From DAOUAJ01 sp034433615 (lineage in GTDB: Bacteria > Chloroflexota > Anaerolineae > DUEN01), in NCBI GenBank assembly GCA_034433615.1, contig DAOUAJ010000362.1, positions 1-12,590 on the forward strand: a stretch of 12,590 bases of DNA. Direction: 5' to 3'. The notes below the pieces were generated by a model that saw nothing but the letters and a program-made list of their open reading frames with translations, had not been told where the DNA came from and ran no database searches. Position numbers and translations under genes: made by a program. Shown one piece after another: positions 1 to 6,809 of the stretch. Every line of letters starts with the position of its first letter. Positions within the stretch are counted from its first letter, which is position 1.

Positions 1-11
1 TTTGATGCCAT
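1..11 (-). CDS. Start of a gene leaving the left edge, probably a glycyl radical enzyme
   Basis: On the minus strand an ATG at 9-11 is preceded by a strong Shine-Dalgarno sequence, TAAGGAG (19-25), with a 7-nt spacer. It begins 19 nt after the stop codon of the GRE-activating enzyme gene. Only three codons (Met-Ala-Ser) plus two bases are visible, so nothing in the protein itself identifies it. Activating enzymes of this type are normally encoded next to the glycyl radical enzyme they activate (pyruvate formate-lyase, diol/glycerol dehydratase, arylsuccinate synthase or a similar type), so that is the leading guess, and it is inference from context only. The ribosome binding site and operon-like spacing support a real gene start. 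Confidence 0.55.
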
Positions 12-30
12 GTTTGGTCTCCTTAAAGCC

Positions 31-963
31 CTACCTGTCCCGCACGGTGATGCCGTGCGCTCGGGCCGCCTCTGCCAGCTCCGCCATTTTCTCTTTGGGG
101 GGAGATGCCAACTGGCTGGCCCGATACTCCAGCCCCAGTCCTCGATATTTGTCCGTGGCCAGACGGTGGAACGGCAACAGCTCCAACGAGAAAGGCCCGG
201 CTGCCTGGTGACCGTCCTCTGATCTCAGGCAGGCCAGACCCTGCACAAACTCGGCGATGGCGCCAATCTCCTCCGGCGTGTCGTTCACGCCCGGGACGAC
301 GGGGACGCGGAAGATGATGGGCTTGCCGGTCTGGGCCAGCCGTCGCGCGTTAGCCAGGATGCGCTCGTTGGAGACGCCGGTCGCCGCGCGGTGCTTGTCG
401 GGGTCCATGTGTTTGATGTCCATCATGATCAAATCCGTCACCGGCAGCAGCGCGGCCAGGTCGTCCCACCGGCAATGCGCGGCCGTCTCGATCGCCGTAT
501 GCACCCCTTCCGCCTGGCAACGGGCGAGAATGGCCTGCGCGAAATCACGCTGCAAGACCGGCTCGCCACCCGACAGGGTCACCCCGCCCCCTGACGTCTC
601 GTAGAAGGCACGGTCCCGCAGCACCTCCTCCACCACCTGCTCGACCGTCATCGTCTGACCCATCAGCACCAGCGCCCCGGCGTAACACGTCTCGACACAG
701 CGGCCGCAGGCCCGACACTTCTCGCGCCAGTAGATGTGCGTGCCGTCCTGCAAGGTGTGTGCTCCCTGGGGGCAGGCGGCCACGCACTCGCCGCAGGCGA
801 TGCAACGGCTGGGAAAGAACTGGATCTCCGGCTTGGAACGAATGCCTTCGGGATTGTGGCACCAGAAGCAACGCAACGAGCACCCTTTCAAAAAGACGGT
901 CGTACGGCTCCCCGGCCCATCGTGGACCGAGAACCGCTGAATGTTGAAGACAATGCCGTTCAT
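31..963 (-). CDS. Glycyl-radical enzyme activating protein (radical SAM, PflA-like with ferredoxin insert)
   Basis: A 310-aa cytosolic radical SAM enzyme that would cleave S-adenosylmethionine and abstract hydrogen from a glycine of its partner to create the glycyl radical. The radical SAM cluster motif is C28-x3-C32-x2-C35. It is followed by two [4Fe-4S] ferredoxin-type motifs, C54/C57/C60/C64 and C83/C86/C89/C93, the insert found in the long activases of B12-independent dehydratases, decarboxylases and arylsuccinate synthases but not in short PflA. A glycine-rich SGGGVTLSGGEP motif for SAM binding lies at 124-135. The N-terminus (MNGIVFNIQRFSVHDGPG) is that of the family, so I start at 963. 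An in-frame TTG at 1032 would add 23 unrelated residues. The Shine-Dalgarno is weak and distant (AAAGG, about 13 nt away). The partner cannot be named because its gene is outside the window. Confidence 0.93.
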   Translation of the reverse strand: MNGIVFNIQRFSVHDGPGSRTTVFLKGCSLRCFWCHNPEGIRSKPEIQFFPSRCIACGECVAACPQGAHTLQDGTHIYWREKCRACGRCVETCYAGALVLMGQTMTVEQVVEEVLRDRAFYETSGGGVTLSGGEPVLQRDFAQAILARCQAEGVHTAIETAAHCRWDDLAALLPVTDLIMMDIKHMDPDKHRAATGVSNERILANARRLAQTGKPIIFRVPVVPGVNDTPEEIGAIAEFVQGLACLRSEDGHQAAGPFSLELLPFHRLATDKYRGLGLEYRASQLASPPKEKMAELAEAARAHGITVRDR

Positions 964-970
964 ACTGGAA

Positions 971-988
971 CAGGAACCTTTCTTCCTG
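971..988 (-). promoter_or_regulatory. Hairpin in the activase leader near the ribosome binding site
   Basis: A perfect 6-bp inverted repeat (CAGGAA / TTCCTG) with a 6-nt loop lies 7 nt upstream of the activase ATG. The only purine-rich Shine-Dalgarno candidate (GGAAGAAAGG) falls in the left arm and loop, so the hairpin could limit translation of this gene. That role is inference; a 6-bp repeat can occur by chance. Confidence 0.3.
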
Positions 989-1037
989 GAGATGGCTCGA
1001 GCAAGTGTCAGTGAGTCTGCGGCTAGGAGCAATCCAC

Positions 1038-1066
1038 ACTATAGCAAGGAATGCGCCGAGCGTCAA
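1038..1066 (-). promoter_or_regulatory. Sigma70-type promoter of the GRE-activase operon
   Basis: Read on the minus strand, a -35 box TTGACG (1061-1066) is followed by a 17-bp spacer and a -10 box TATAGT (1038-1043). The -10 box is preceded by TGC, giving an extended -10. Transcription should begin near 1031, leaving a leader of about 68 nt before the activase ATG. Only 18 bp separate this -35 box from the -35 box of the oppositely directed promoter at 1085-1113, so the two units could share control. Confidence 0.72.
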
Positions 1067-1084
1067 GGATGGCTGCGGGTCTTC

Positions 1085-1113
1085 TGGACGTCCTTACTGG
1101 CCAATGGTATACT
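1085..1113 (+). promoter_or_regulatory. Sigma70-type promoter of the metallopeptidase-lipoprotein unit
   Basis: TGGACG (1085-1090, 4 of 6 to consensus), a 17-bp spacer and TATACT (1108-1113) with an extended -10 TGG in front. Transcription should begin near 1120, about 80 nt before the metallopeptidase ATG. It is divergent from the activase promoter. Confidence 0.62.
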
Positions 1114-1126
1114 TTGGGTGTTGCTT

Positions 1127-1145
1127 GTGGCCCGAAATGGGCCAC
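1127..1145 (+). promoter_or_regulatory. Perfect GC-rich hairpin in the metallopeptidase leader
   Basis: GTGGCCC (1127-1133) and GGGCCAC (1139-1145) are perfect 7-bp inverted arms around a GAAAT loop. They begin about 7 nt after the predicted transcription start, so the structure would sit at the 5' end of the mRNA. No T-run follows, so it is not a typical terminator. It could be a 5' stabilising hairpin or an operator; the role is unknown. Confidence 0.4.
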
Positions 1146-1199
1146 GGATGAAGGTGCTGTTGCCGCCGCATCATCTTTGTGTTTGCCGGTTGGAGACTG

Positions 1200-1565
1200 A
1201 TGCAGACCGAAGCGTTTGAGCAACTGGTCATGGAGGCGTTGGAGGGCCTCCCCCAGGAGATCCTCGACCGCCTTGACAATGTGGCCATCACTATTGCCGA
1301 CTGGCCCACGCGAGCGGATCTGAGAAAGGCCGGGGTGGGTCGGGGTTCCACCCTCTTTGGCCTCTATGAAGGGGTGCCGCTCACCGAGCGCACATCCAAC
1401 TACGGTTTGGTCCCACCCGATAAGATCACGCTCTTTCGCGGCCCACTGCAGGCTCACTTCCACGACCTGGACGCGCTGCGCGAGCAAGTGCGCCGCACTG
1501 TCGTGCATGAGATCGCTCACCACTTCGGCATGGATGAGACGCACATCCGCCGGCTGGGTTACTGA
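1200..1565 (+). CDS. Small zincin-type metallopeptidase family protein (PF06262/DUF1025-like)
   Basis: A 121-aa single-domain protein with no signal peptide. The C-terminal part carries the zinc-protease motif HEIAHHFGMDE (103-113). H103 and H107 fit the HExxH zinc ligands, E104 the catalytic glutamate, and D112 the third-ligand region of this compact family. The upstream part (YGLVPPDKITLFRGPL, 68-83) is also typical of the family. Physiological substrates of these small zincins are not established, so peptidase activity is inferred from the motif. The ATG at 1200 is preceded by GGAG (1192-1195) with a 4-nt spacer; an in-frame GTG at 1179 is a less likely start. The lipoprotein gene begins 28 nt downstream, so the two are probably cotranscribed from the promoter at 1085. 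Confidence 0.85.
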   Translation: MQTEAFEQLVMEALEGLPQEILDRLDNVAITIADWPTRADLRKAGVGRGSTLFGLYEGVPLTERTSNYGLVPPDKITLFRGPLQAHFHDLDALREQVRRTVVHEIAHHFGMDETHIRRLGY

Positions 1566-1593
1566 CCCCTACTTCCGTTCTCTGGAGGTATGC

Positions 1594-2910
1594 ATGAGAC
1601 GCACCCTCTGGTTGCCGTTCACCGTCGCCGTCATCCTGGTATGGCTAAGCGCTGCCTGTACGCCGGAAGAGGTTGGCCAACTCAACCAACTGCTCACCGT
1701 CGCTCCGACATTGATGGCTCCTACGCCGTCGGCCACATTGGGGCCCCCTGTGGTCATTGACGCCCAGGTGCGGCAGGTGTCCACCTTGATGAGCATCATC
1801 GCCATCTACCCGTCACAGGAGTTTGATCGTGTGGTGGTGGACGAGGCCACGACCATCGTCGGGCCAGGGGGGCGTCCTCTGGGCCTCGCCCAGATCCGTC
1901 CTGATGACATCATCACCGTCTCAGGACCGCCCATTGGTGATGGTCATGCGCTCCTGGCGACGCGCATCGCCGTGCGCCCGGCCTCTATGTCGGGCGTGGG
2001 CGGCGAATCAGCGGAGCGGGCCGAGGCAGTGATCTCTCGCTTCTTCCAGGCGGTCAACGTCGGCAACATCAATCATGCACTGCAACTGATCTCGCCTGCT
2101 GCCCGTGCCCGGCAGGGCGTGGACGTCTGGGAGACCCGGCTGCGCGCGATCCAAGAAATCCGGCTCCTCAGCATCGCTCAGGCGAACCAGTCCACCTGGA
2201 CACCCAACTGGCAAGAGTACCTGGTGACGGCGCGGGTGACGGCGGGCGCAGGTGGCGAGTGGGAGACGGGCGTGAGTCAACGATATGTGGATGTGGTACG
2301 CGGCACGGGCGGCCCCTGGCTGATCCTGGACGTGCGCCGGGAGCCCGGAGCGCCGGTACGGATGGTGCGTCTGGAGGGGACGCTGACGCAGGTAGACCAG
2401 CAACAGCGCCTCCTGACGGTGCAACCTCAGGATCAGCCGCCACGCGTGATCACTCTCTCCGAACACACTCAGATTGTGACGGAGGATGGGTGGTCACTGG
2501 GGCTGGACGAGTTGCAACCAGGCACGACGTTGGCGGTGGAGGGGCTGCCGACCGGCGAGGGCGACATGTTGCCGGACCGTGTGACGGTCTTCGGTGTACC
2601 AGGGCGGCCTGCAATGCGCCTGGAGCCAGCCGAAGGAGCCCTGGGGCAGCCGGTACGTATCATCGGGGAGAACTGGCCGCCCGGCGCTGAGCTCAAGATC
2701 TACGTGACGGTGCCTACGGCCAGTTTCCAGCCGAAGCCGATCGCTGGCGGCGTTGTGGACGCGGAGGGCCGATTCGACGTGACGTTGACCATCCCAACGC
2801 GCTGGCCTGACGATACACCGATCACGGAAGAAACGCTCAACGTCATTGTCAGCACAGCCGATTTCACGGCCAAGGCCCGGGCGCAGTTCCGTGTAACGTC
2901 TGGTGATTAA
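1594..2910 (+). CDS. Exported lipoprotein with two DUF5666-like modules, an NTF2-like domain and an Ig-like domain
   Basis: A 438-aa protein starting at ATG 1594 behind GGAGG (1584-1588). Residues 1-21 form a lipoprotein signal peptide (Arg-Arg, hydrophobic core, LSAAC lipobox) with C22 as the expected lipidated cysteine; a serine at -3 makes the lipobox slightly unusual. A short Pro/Thr linker follows. Residues about 53-130 and 256-336 look like two copies of one beta-rich module: both contain a TxIV-x5-LGL stretch followed by a GxGxxLxxxxxxV-type ending, as in DUF5666-like domains. Between them, about 140-252, is an NTF2/SnoaL-like alpha+beta domain, and 340-435 looks like an Ig-type beta-sandwich (GQPVRIIGENWPPG). 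No catalytic motif is visible. It should sit on the outer face of the membrane. Domain calls come from reading the sequence and are moderately sure; the function is unknown. Confidence 0.85.
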   Translation: MRRTLWLPFTVAVILVWLSAACTPEEVGQLNQLLTVAPTLMAPTPSATLGPPVVIDAQVRQVSTLMSIIAIYPSQEFDRVVVDEATTIVGPGGRPLGLAQIRPDDIITVSGPPIGDGHALLATRIAVRPASMSGVGGESAERAEAVISRFFQAVNVGNINHALQLISPAARARQGVDVWETRLRAIQEIRLLSIAQANQSTWTPNWQEYLVTARVTAGAGGEWETGVSQRYVDVVRGTGGPWLILDVRREPGAPVRMVRLEGTLTQVDQQQRLLTVQPQDQPPRVITLSEHTQIVTEDGWSLGLDELQPGTTLAVEGLPTGEGDMLPDRVTVFGVPGRPAMRLEPAEGALGQPVRIIGENWPPGAELKIYVTVPTASFQPKPIAGGVVDAEGRFDVTLTIPTRWPDDTPITEETLNVIVSTADFTAKARAQFRVTSGD

Positions 2911-2942
2911 CCCGAAATTGGGAATAAAACGAACGGAACCGC

Positions 2943-4787
2943 CTATTCGCCAGTTGGCTGAGATTCCCCTTGCGGCGCGGATGCGGCCTCCGGTGTAGGG
3001 CCGACCAGGTAGACCGCTCGCCACGGCTGGTAATGGCTGACGAAGACGTCGCGGCCGATCACTTTCCCGGAGCTGTCCTTGATCACTCGCTTCACCGTTA
3101 CGTCCATGCCTTCCGCCGCCCAATCCACCTGCTTGCGCACGCCGGGCGGCAGGCTGGGATCAACCTGGTAAACCGGGTCGGGGGCTGGCTGCCGGTTCTC
3201 GATGATCGGCCCCTCCATCTCCACCTGCCGATCAACCCGTGTTCCGTACAGACTGACCGTCAAGATGCCACGCTGGATGTCCACCTCGGGCTTGATCAGC
3301 AGGTAGTGTCCTGTGTCATTGCGGAAACGGAAGTCCACGTTTGGGGTGTAGATGGTGGCGTCCAGCCCCGGTTCCCCGTACCAGCTCACCACGTAACCGT
3401 GCGCCCACCGCTCCACGATAGGGAAACCGCCAAAGAAGGCCGCCCGGAAGACCGTCGTGGAGACCTGGCACACGCCGCCGCCGATGCCCACCGCGGTGCG
3501 GTCGCCCCAGATGACCAGGGAATCCTCGAACCCGTTGGCGGCCGTGACGTCGCCGACGACGCGGTTGAAAGAGAATTCCTCGCCTGGTGGGATCACCAGG
3601 CCGCGCAGCTTTTCGGCCGCGGTCACGATGTTGTGCACGCGCGCGGCACTGGAGCCTGCAAAGCGAGATTTCCCTTGCGCCACCAGCTCCTTGATCCCCA
3701 TCTCGTTTACCCTGGCCTCGTCCACGGCCGGTGGAATCGCGCGAACGGGCAGCTCCTGAGCCCGGCTCCCGCCGCCAGCCGCTTGCTGGATTCGTCGCAC
3801 CGTCTCCGCCACGTCCAGCTCGCGACCGGTCTGGCTGGGGACTAACGTGGTGAACGTACCCGTGTTCGGGTCGAAGTCAATCCGGGCATCGCGCGGCTCG
3901 ATGGTGATGCGCTCCGCCCATTGTTTCACCGCGGCGGTCAGGGCTGTCTCGTCCAGAGTGGGCACAAGGGTCGGCTGGCCATCGGATTTTAACCGGCTTT
4001 CCAGGCGCATCATCTGTACCAACGCGGCCGGGTCCAGCGCAAAGGCCAGAGTACCATCGGCGCTGGTAAGAGTGATCGGCCCGCTGAGCAATCTTTGAAC
4101 ACTCTCCTGCGCCGCTGCCCAATCCGCGACGGCCGGTCGGCGCTCACGCAGCACGACATCCACCGTGCCGGACTCTTCCCGTTCCAGGCGCTCCAGAACG
4201 ACGGCTAGCGTAGTCGGGATGTCCACCTCTTGCCCGGGCTGGCCTGGCACTACTACTGACTGCACCCCCCGGATCTCCAGGTGGGCTTCTCGGGTTGGTC
4301 GGTAAAGTTCCTGAGCCAACCGCTCCAACGTGTAGCGGATTTGCCGTTCGTCATAAATGACGACAGGGCGCACAGCGTGTCCGGCCCGCAACGCTTGAAA
4401 TCGAGCGCTCAGATCGTCCAGAAGGTCGCCGCTGCGACCGATACGGTAAGCGGCTGCCGCGGTCGCCCGCGCGTCCAGGCGAGCGCCCACGTCTTCCGGC
4501 CGGAGCAGAGTGAGCCGGTTGCCGGCGCGCAGGACGATAGAAGGGATAGGGTAGGGGGTGAGCGTCGCCATCAATAAAGCCTCAGCCTGAGCGGGCGTCT
4601 TGCCCCCCAATGAGATTCCTGCGGCTATCACGCCGGGATAGATCCGCTCTGCATAGGTGAACTCAAATCCGGCCAGTAGAGCGGCTGCCATCAGGGCGAC
4701 CAGGCTCACCACCAGGAACAGGGTCAAAAGGGGCTGGCGCGGGCGCGCCGCCGTAGTGGGCTGGAGGATGCTCGTGGTGCGTGTCAT
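2943..4787 (-). CDS. VanW-family membrane-anchored protein with PG-binding domains
   Basis: A 614-aa protein. Residues 19-40 form one transmembrane anchor, with the rest outside the cell. Two stretches, about 85-200 and 230-350, resemble the peptidoglycan-binding domain (PF12229-like) that often precedes VanW. The VanW domain spans about 375-500 and holds the diagnostic GIGGGVCQVSTT (434-445), with NIVTAAEKL and PPGEEFSFN before it. The end (510-595) is beta-rich and G5-like. VanW was named from vancomycin-resistance clusters, but here there are no vanA/H/X genes, so a cell-envelope role is likelier than resistance. I start at 4787 because the in-frame extension to 4886 is translated from a repeat element (4822-4883) and looks like no protein. 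The Shine-Dalgarno at 4787 is weak. The gene converges on the lipoprotein, 32 bp from its stop, with no clear terminator between them. Confidence 0.9.
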   Translation of the reverse strand: MTRTTSILQPTTAARPRQPLLTLFLVVSLVALMAAALLAGFEFTYAERIYPGVIAAGISLGGKTPAQAEALLMATLTPYPIPSIVLRAGNRLTLLRPEDVGARLDARATAAAAYRIGRSGDLLDDLSARFQALRAGHAVRPVVIYDERQIRYTLERLAQELYRPTREAHLEIRGVQSVVVPGQPGQEVDIPTTLAVVLERLEREESGTVDVVLRERRPAVADWAAAQESVQRLLSGPITLTSADGTLAFALDPAALVQMMRLESRLKSDGQPTLVPTLDETALTAAVKQWAERITIEPRDARIDFDPNTGTFTTLVPSQTGRELDVAETVRRIQQAAGGGSRAQELPVRAIPPAVDEARVNEMGIKELVAQGKSRFAGSSAARVHNIVTAAEKLRGLVIPPGEEFSFNRVVGDVTAANGFEDSLVIWGDRTAVGIGGGVCQVSTTVFRAAFFGGFPIVERWAHGYVVSWYGEPGLDATIYTPNVDFRFRNDTGHYLLIKPEVDIQRGILTVSLYGTRVDRQVEMEGPIIENRQPAPDPVYQVDPSLPPGVRKQVDWAAEGMDVTVKRVIKDSSGKVIGRDVFVSHYQPWRAVYLVGPTPEAASAPQGESQPTGE

Positions 4788-4821
4788 ACGGGTTGCTCGA
4801 TTTTCGTAAGCGATCGCTGAA

Positions 4822-4883
4822 GATTGCTTCGACGTTCGCCGCAGCTTGTACCCGTCAGGGTGACGGCTCACGCCTCGCAATGA
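4822..4883. repeat. Dispersed-repeat-like element in the VanW leader
   Basis: The ends, GATTGCTTCG (4822-4831) and CCTCGCAATGACA (4873-4885), match the ends of a repeat widespread in many bacterial genomes, usually seen as GATTGCTTCG...CCTCGCAATGAC. ATTGC (4823-4827) and GCAAT (4877-4881) are inverted with respect to each other. The interior holds a perfect hairpin, CCGTCA-GGG-TGACGG (4852-4866). It lies between the predicted VanW promoter and the VanW start, so it would be transcribed. Recognition of the family is from memory, and only one copy is in the window. Confidence 0.6.
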
Positions 4884-4905
4884 CACCAGGGCTGAGTGAT
4901 GACCT

Positions 4906-4932
4906 TAGGCGAAGTATAGCCTAGATTAGGCT
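4906..4932. promoter_or_regulatory. Inverted/direct repeat overlapping the VanW promoter, possible operator
   Basis: AGCCTA-GAT-TAGGCT (4918-4932) is a perfect 6-bp inverted repeat. A further TAGGC at 4906-4910 lies exactly 21 bp (two helical turns) from the TAGGC at 4927-4931. The palindrome covers most of the spacer between the -10 and -35 boxes of the minus-strand VanW promoter, where a bound repressor or MerR-type activator would act. No regulator gene is adjacent, so the binding protein is unknown. Confidence 0.4.
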
Positions 4933-4941
4933 GATCGTCCA
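4913..4941 (-). promoter_or_regulatory. Sigma70-type promoter of the VanW gene
   Basis: On the minus strand, TGGACG (4936-4941), a 17-bp spacer and TATACT (4913-4918), the same two hexamers as the promoter at 1085-1113. The start site should be near 4906, giving a leader of about 119 nt that contains the repeat element. Confidence 0.55.
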
Positions 4942-4955
4942 GCAGTGGGCATCGC

Positions 4956-4984
4956 TTGCCTGCCTCGCCATTACTTACTATAAT
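4956..4984 (+). promoter_or_regulatory. Sigma70-type promoter of the alcohol dehydrogenase operon
   Basis: TTGCCT (4956-4961), a 17-bp spacer and a perfect TATAAT (4979-4984). The start site should be near 4991, giving a short leader of about 24 nt. It is divergent from the VanW promoter, with 14 bp between the two -35 boxes. Confidence 0.72.
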
Positions 4985-5014
4985 GAATCTATAGTGACAT
5001 GAACGAGGTAGCTC

Positions 5015-6013
5015 ATGATCGCGGTCCGTCTTCACCGACCACAAGCGATCGAGACCCATCCCTTGCTCTGGGAAGAAGTGCCAGACCCTACGCCAGGGCC
5101 GGGACAGATTCGCCTTCGCGTGCGGGCCTGTGGCCTCTGTCACACGGACCTGCACACCATCGAGGGCGAACTGGCTCTGCCCCGGCTGCCGATTATCCCT
5201 GGCCATCAGATCGTGGGCATAGTTGACCAGGTCGGGCCAGGGGTAACCCGTTTCCAGGTGGGCGACCGGGCAGGCGTGCCCTGGCTGAACAGCACTTGCG
5301 GCACGTGCGAGTACTGTCAACGTGGCCAGGAAAACCTGTGCGAGCGAGCGCAGTTTACCGGCCTGCACGTGGACGGCGGCTACGCTCAGTACACAGTCGT
5401 CGGCCAGGACTTCGCCTATCCTCTGCCGGCCGGGTACGATGATCGGCAGGTCGCCCCTCTGCTCTGCGCGGGCATCATCGGCTATCGCGCCCTGCGGCTG
5501 AGCGAGATCCGGCCAGGTGGCCGGCTGGGCCTGTACGGCTTCGGCGCGTCGGCCCATATCGCCATTCAGGTGGCCATCTACTGGGGGTGCGAGGTCTACG
5601 TCTTCACCCGCAGCGCAGAGCACCGCCGCCTAGCTCTTGATTTGGGCGCCGCCTGGGTCGGCCAGGCGGGGGACGATCCACCTCAACCTGTGGACAGCGG
5701 CATCATCTTCGCTCCGGCCGGCCCACTGGTGCCTCAGGCTTTGCGCGTGTTGCGCAAAGGAGGCACGCTGGCCCTGGCCGGCATTTACATGAGCCCCATT
5801 CCGGAGCTGAACTATAGTCTGTTGTACGGGGAGCGCACTGTGCGCAGTGTAGCCAACAGCACTCGCGCCGACGCCGAAGGGTTGTTGCAAGTGGCCCCGC
5901 AAATCCCTATCCGCACAGAAGTTGAGAGTTATCCGTTGGAGCAGGCCAACCAGGCGTTAGAACGGCTGAAACAGAGCGCAGTGCGCGGGGCCGCCGTGTT
6001 AGAGGTTCCATGA
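5015..6013 (+). CDS. Zinc-dependent alcohol dehydrogenase (MDR superfamily)
   Basis: A 332-aa cytosolic medium-chain dehydrogenase/reductase expected to oxidise an alcohol, or reduce an aldehyde, with NAD(P). Catalytic zinc ligands are C42 (CGLCHTD), H64 (PGHQ) and C151 (LLCAG). The structural zinc site is C95/C98/C101/C109. The nucleotide-binding glycine motif is GLYGFGASAH (172-181). The residue after H64 is Gln instead of the usual Glu. That, with VPWLNSTCGTC and the SVAN motif near 278-281, fits the zinc ADH family-2 group (TIGR02822-like) as I remember it. The substrate cannot be read from the sequence. GAGG (5005-5008) precedes the ATG with a 6-nt spacer. It is the first gene of a four-member unit; the next gene begins 29 nt after its stop. 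Confidence 0.93.
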   Translation: MIAVRLHRPQAIETHPLLWEEVPDPTPGPGQIRLRVRACGLCHTDLHTIEGELALPRLPIIPGHQIVGIVDQVGPGVTRFQVGDRAGVPWLNSTCGTCEYCQRGQENLCERAQFTGLHVDGGYAQYTVVGQDFAYPLPAGYDDRQVAPLLCAGIIGYRALRLSEIRPGGRLGLYGFGASAHIAIQVAIYWGCEVYVFTRSAEHRRLALDLGAAWVGQAGDDPPQPVDSGIIFAPAGPLVPQALRVLRKGGTLALAGIYMSPIPELNYSLLYGERTVRSVANSTRADAEGLLQVAPQIPIRTEVESYPLEQANQALERLKQSAVRGAAVLEVP

Positions 6014-6042
6014 GTGGCCTGTAAATCGCAAGGGTGGGGGTG

Positions 6043-6792
6043 ATGATCATATTGTGGGTTTTGCTGGCGTCGCTGGCCATCGGGATGATCTTTGTGGGTG
6101 CGTTCGTTTGGCGCGATGCCCGACGGTTGAACGTCTCTGGGCGGGATATCCTGTACCTGATCCTCGTCGGCATCGCCGATCCGCTGCGTTACTGGTATTA
6201 CGAGCGCCCTCGACGCCTGCCTGCCGAGGAGCAGGCCAGGTGGCTGCACGCACTGGCTCAACGCCTGGGCCTGAACGACGTACGGGCAGCTCGTTGCCCT
6301 CTCTGTGGCAGTGAGATAGCCGATGCCTGGCGGGTGGGTCCACGGAACCGGCTGGCGGTTGCCCCTGGTCCTGTGCGTTGCCCGGCCTGCGATTTTCGCC
6401 TGGACGCCTGCCGTCATTGTCGTTATTTTCAACCGGCGGGTGCGTTACAGAGTGGTCCCATGAGCGGGATGGGGCTTTCCTGGACCCACGGGCGCTGCAC
6501 GTTCTACAAAAGCATGCAGCCCGTGGAGGCGATCACGTCCCGTGATATGGCGCGGCGGCTGCAAGAGCGCGGTTACACGCACCTGCGCGCCCCTACGCCC
6601 ATCATAGATTCGTACATGCCCCTGGAGACCTGTACTGCTTTTGTACTGGAGGCCGGGCAGCTTCCCCATAGTGGCATGCGCAGGCCCGGCCGACGCCAGC
6701 AGCTTGCCTTACGTCTCCTGTCTCAGGCTGCACCAGTGAAGGTTGAACCGTCGGAACCGGAATTCAGCGACACGGAGCAGTGGTTGTTGTGA
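6043..6792 (+). CDS. Membrane-anchored zinc-ribbon protein of unknown function
   Basis: A 249-aa protein I do not recognise. Residues 2-23 form one strongly hydrophobic N-terminal transmembrane segment, followed by basic residues (WRDARR), which suggests a cytoplasmic C-terminal body. Residues about 85-152 are cysteine-rich: C85-x2-C88, C113-x2-C116, C123-x2-C126 and C152. The first two pairs look like a zinc ribbon, and the third pair may extend it or hold a second metal. The C-terminal third has no motif I can name. ATG 6043 follows AGGGTGGGGG; in-frame GTG codons at 6034 and 6040 are alternatives. The stop at 6790-6792 lies 17 nt before the next ATG. Its place between a dehydrogenase and another unknown gene does not reveal its role. 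Confidence 0.8.
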   Translation: MIILWVLLASLAIGMIFVGAFVWRDARRLNVSGRDILYLILVGIADPLRYWYYERPRRLPAEEQARWLHALAQRLGLNDVRAARCPLCGSEIADAWRVGPRNRLAVAPGPVRCPACDFRLDACRHCRYFQPAGALQSGPMSGMGLSWTHGRCTFYKSMQPVEAITSRDMARRLQERGYTHLRAPTPIIDSYMPLETCTAFVLEAGQLPHSGMRRPGRRQQLALRLLSQAAPVKVEPSEPEFSDTEQWLL

Positions 6793-6809
6793 AAGAGGGG
6801 GTTGGTAAG

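Noticed and set aside
1357..1593. In-frame extension of the lipoprotein gene upstream to 1357 (79 more residues)
   Set aside because: It overlaps the metallopeptidase gene in another frame and would bury the signal peptide and lipobox. ATG 1594 has a GGAGG ribosome binding site directly upstream.
2911..2942. Terminator between the convergent lipoprotein and VanW genes
   Set aside because: The 32-bp gap has only an imperfect CCCGAAATTGGG repeat and no T-run, too weak to call.
2494..3123. 209-codon minus-strand frame across the convergent gene ends
   Set aside because: It overlaps the ends of both the lipoprotein and VanW genes in the wrong frames and has Arg-rich shadow composition.
2970..3845. 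291-codon plus-strand frame inside the VanW gene
   Set aside because: His/Arg/Asp-rich antisense shadow with no motif or ribosome binding site. The minus strand has clear VanW motifs throughout.
2943..4787. Glycopeptide resistance locus, because of the VanW domain
   Set aside because: No vanHAX, vanRS or ligase genes are nearby, and VanW domains are common in bacteria without this resistance.
4810..4817. GCGATCGC octamer resembling the HIP1 repeat of cyanobacteria
   Set aside because: A single 8-bp palindrome in GC-rich DNA; gene content does not suggest a cyanobacterium.
4788..4886. N-terminal extension of the VanW protein to the ATG at 4886
   Set aside because: Most of it is translated from the repeat element. 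The TM-anchored protein begins naturally at 4787.
4868..5623. 251-codon minus-strand frame across the ADH promoter and gene
   Set aside because: It runs through two promoters and the ADH zinc-binding region with no recognisable protein features.
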